NCBI GenBank assembly: GCA_022840285.1
Contig: JALHIE010000017.1
Location: forward strand, 1 to 23,976
Length of the DNA stretch: 23,976 nt
Origin: Porphyromonadaceae bacterium
GTDB taxonomy: Bacteria; Bacteroidota; Bacteroidia; Bacteroidales; Dysgonomonadaceae
Reading direction: 5' to 3'
Of this stretch, positions 22,878 through 23,976 are shown one piece after another (positions within the stretch are counted from its first letter, which is position 1; each line of letters begins with the position of its first letter). The notes under the pieces were generated by a model, which was not told the DNA's origin, made no database searches, and worked only from the letters and a program-made list of their open reading frames with translations. Both the position numbers and the translations under genes were made by a program.

Positions 22878-23387
22878 ATGGAAACAACAGCAAAGCTTTA
22901 TTCACTCAGCCTGAGCAACACAAAAACCTATCTGTTCGCAACTCTCTTTGTGCTGGGCAATTTATTGATGCCGCAACTGGCACATCTGGTGCCCCAGGGA
23001 GGACTGATTTTTCTTCCCATCTATTTCTTCACACTCATCGCAGCGTACAAATACGGGATCCATGTCGGGCTGTTGACGGCCATACTATCGCCTTTGGCCA
23101 ACAACCTGTTGTTTGGTATGCCCCTTTCCGCCGTGCTGCCGGCAATCATCATCAAATCAGTTATCCTGGCCATTGCTGCTTCCCTGGTGGCAAAACATTT
23201 CGGAAAAGTCTCTTTCTGGGGAATTCTTTTAGCCGTACTTGCCTATCAGGTGATTGGCACAGGGATCGAGTGGGCTATGACTCAACACTTTTTCACAGCC
23301 GTCCAGGATTTCCGCATCGGTCTTCCCGGAATGCTCATTCAACTTACAGCCGGATATTTTGTGCTGAAAGCCCTGGCTAAACTGTAA
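22878..23387 (+). CDS. ECF-type transporter S component (membrane protein)
   Basis: 169 residues, very hydrophobic, with about six membrane segments (roughly 18-36, 42-56, 62-79, 84-106, 111-130 and 147-167) and short loops. The size, topology and sequence style (VPQGGLIFLPIYFFTLIAAY, then GLLTAILSPLANNLLFG) fit the substrate-binding S component of energy-coupling-factor vitamin transporters as annotated in Bacteroidota. No ATPase or T component gene is in view, so it would share a distant ECF module or act alone. The ligand is not evident. It is followed after 13 bp by a phosphoribosyltransferase and then a TonB-dependent receptor, a set suggesting uptake and salvage of a scarce base- or cofactor-like compound across both membranes. 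The start at 22878 gives a short polar N-terminus before the first membrane segment. Confidence 0.75.
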   Translation: METTAKLYSLSLSNTKTYLFATLFVLGNLLMPQLAHLVPQGGLIFLPIYFFTLIAAYKYGIHVGLLTAILSPLANNLLFGMPLSAVLPAIIIKSVILAIAASLVAKHFGKVSFWGILLAVLAYQVIGTGIEWAMTQHFFTAVQDFRIGLPGMLIQLTAGYFVLKALAKL

Positions 23388-23400
23388 GGCTGTTCGCTCA

Positions 23401-23799
23401 ATGGATACAAAATCTTTTGATGCTGTTATGCAAAGGTTTCGTGAAATTGAATTTCACGAGGATTTTGATATGATCGTGGCCATCGCCAACGGCGGGATTA
23501 TCCCGGCTGCGATCCTGAACCAACGGTTGAATACGGAAATACAGCTGTTGAAAATTAATCTTCGCGATCCCTACCAACAGCCAAAATACGATAGCCCCAG
23601 GTTGATCTCGCCTGTCGATTTCGATTTCAAGGACAAAACCGTTCTTTTAGTGGAAGATCGCATAAAAACAGGAGCGACTGTTAAATTCGCCATTGATCTT
23701 TTACAAGGTGCCAGACAGATAAAGACTTTCGCTGTGAATGGAAATGCCGATTACGCGCTCTTCAACGAAGATTGTTTTAAGTTTCCCTGGATTGTATGA
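23401..23799 (+). CDS. Small phosphoribosyltransferase-family protein
   Basis: 132 residues, cytoplasmic, type I phosphoribosyltransferase fold. The PRPP-binding loop is visible as VLLVEDRIKTGAT (residues 81-93; E85-D86 acidic pair, T90-G91-A92-T93 phosphate loop), and ANGGIIPA (29-36) matches the pyrophosphate loop. It is shorter than typical purine or pyrimidine salvage enzymes (about 170-180 residues), with a reduced hood that gives little hint of the base recognised. It may attach PRPP to a base brought in by the neighbouring transporter, or have a regulatory role. Its TGA overlaps the ATG of the receptor gene (ATGA), and it begins 13 bp after the ECF-type gene, so the three form one operon. 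Confidence 0.78.
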   Translation: MDTKSFDAVMQRFREIEFHEDFDMIVAIANGGIIPAAILNQRLNTEIQLLKINLRDPYQQPKYDSPRLISPVDFDFKDKTVLLVEDRIKTGATVKFAIDLLQGARQIKTFAVNGNADYALFNEDCFKFPWIV

Positions 23800-23976
23800 G
23801 TAGATTAACATTTTTCCTTTCTGCCTGTCTGGCTGTTTTCTCAACGGTTTATGCCGATGAAAACAACCCACCGCAGATCAACGATTCTATCCGCCTGGAA
23901 GAGGTGATCGTCACCGGTACGCTACCGAAGGTGAACCTGAGAAACGTGCCGATGAGCATATCTATCGTCACGGAAC
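23796..23976 (+). CDS. TonB-dependent outer-membrane receptor, N-terminal start (3' end outside window)
   Basis: The gene begins at ATG 23796, overlapping the previous stop by four bases, and runs open to the window end (60 codons). A Sec signal peptide (MSRLTFFLSACLAVFSTVYA) is followed by a short spacer and a clear TonB box, LEEVIVTG (residues ~35-42), and then the start of a plug domain (NVPMSISIVTE). It would form an outer-membrane beta-barrel importing a large or scarce ligand with energy from TonB. The absence of an N-terminal carboxypeptidase-like extension and of SusD makes it more like a vitamin/metal receptor than a SusC glycan importer, as far as 60 residues can show. Confidence 0.88.
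   Translation, partial: MSRLTFFLSACLAVFSTVYADENNPPQINDSIRLEEVIVTGTLPKVNLRNVPMSISIVTE

Noticed and set aside
23796..23976. Reading the terminal gene as a SusC-type glycan importer for this locus
   Set aside because: It is separated from the glycan genes by a strong terminator, sits in a vitamin-type operon and lacks the N-terminal extension usual in SusC proteins.

Overview
The window looks like Bacteroidota DNA, probably order Bacteroidales; a Dysgonomonadaceae-type environmental or gut lineage is only a guess. The support is protein style (Tat- and lipoprotein-exported carbohydrate enzymes, a TonB-dependent receptor with its TonB box), moderate GC, and candidate promoters of the TAnnTTTG type. 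All 18 genes lie on the + strand. No rRNA, tRNA, CRISPR array or insertion sequence was recognised.

Layout: (1) 2-709, the 3' end of an unrecognised protein. (2) 866-4691, a GH28-like beta-helix lipoprotein, a Tat-exported Gfo/Idh/MocA oxidoreductase and an exported TIM-barrel 'sugar phosphate isomerase/epimerase-like' protein, closed by a strong terminator at 4797-4845. (3) 4914-8990, a GH127 beta-L-arabinofuranosidase with its own promoter, a zinc alcohol dehydrogenase lacking structural-zinc cysteines, and a cytoplasmic Gfo/Idh/MocA enzyme. (4) 9123-12807, a second TIM barrel (about 76% identical to the first), a second Tat-exported Gfo/Idh/MocA protein and a GH109-like member of the same fold. 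(5) 12943-17805, a DUF1080 protein, a NagB-family deaminase and two secreted alpha/beta-hydrolase esterases. (6) 17899-22553, a further Tat-exported Gfo/Idh/MocA enzyme and a 1127-residue HEAT-repeat protein ending in two DUF1080 domains, closed by a strong terminator at 22562-22593. (7) 22878 to the end, an unrelated uptake module: ECF-type S component, phosphoribosyltransferase and the start of a TonB-dependent receptor.

Main interpretation: regions 2-6 form a dense locus for glycoside breakdown through oxidised (3-keto) sugars. It holds five Gfo/Idh/MocA proteins, two xylose-isomerase-like TIM barrels and three DUF1080 domains (Pfam name 3-keto-disaccharide hydrolase). Most of these carry export signals, so redox-dependent glycoside cleavage would occur in the periplasm with tightly bound NAD(P), while an alcohol dehydrogenase, one Gfo/Idh/MocA enzyme and a NagB-like enzyme finish the work in the cytoplasm. 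Classical hydrolases (GH28-like, GH127) and esterases would trim a decorated, probably plant-derived substrate. The families are well supported; the joint pathway and the substrate are inference. No SusC/SusD pair and no regulator gene is visible in the locus.
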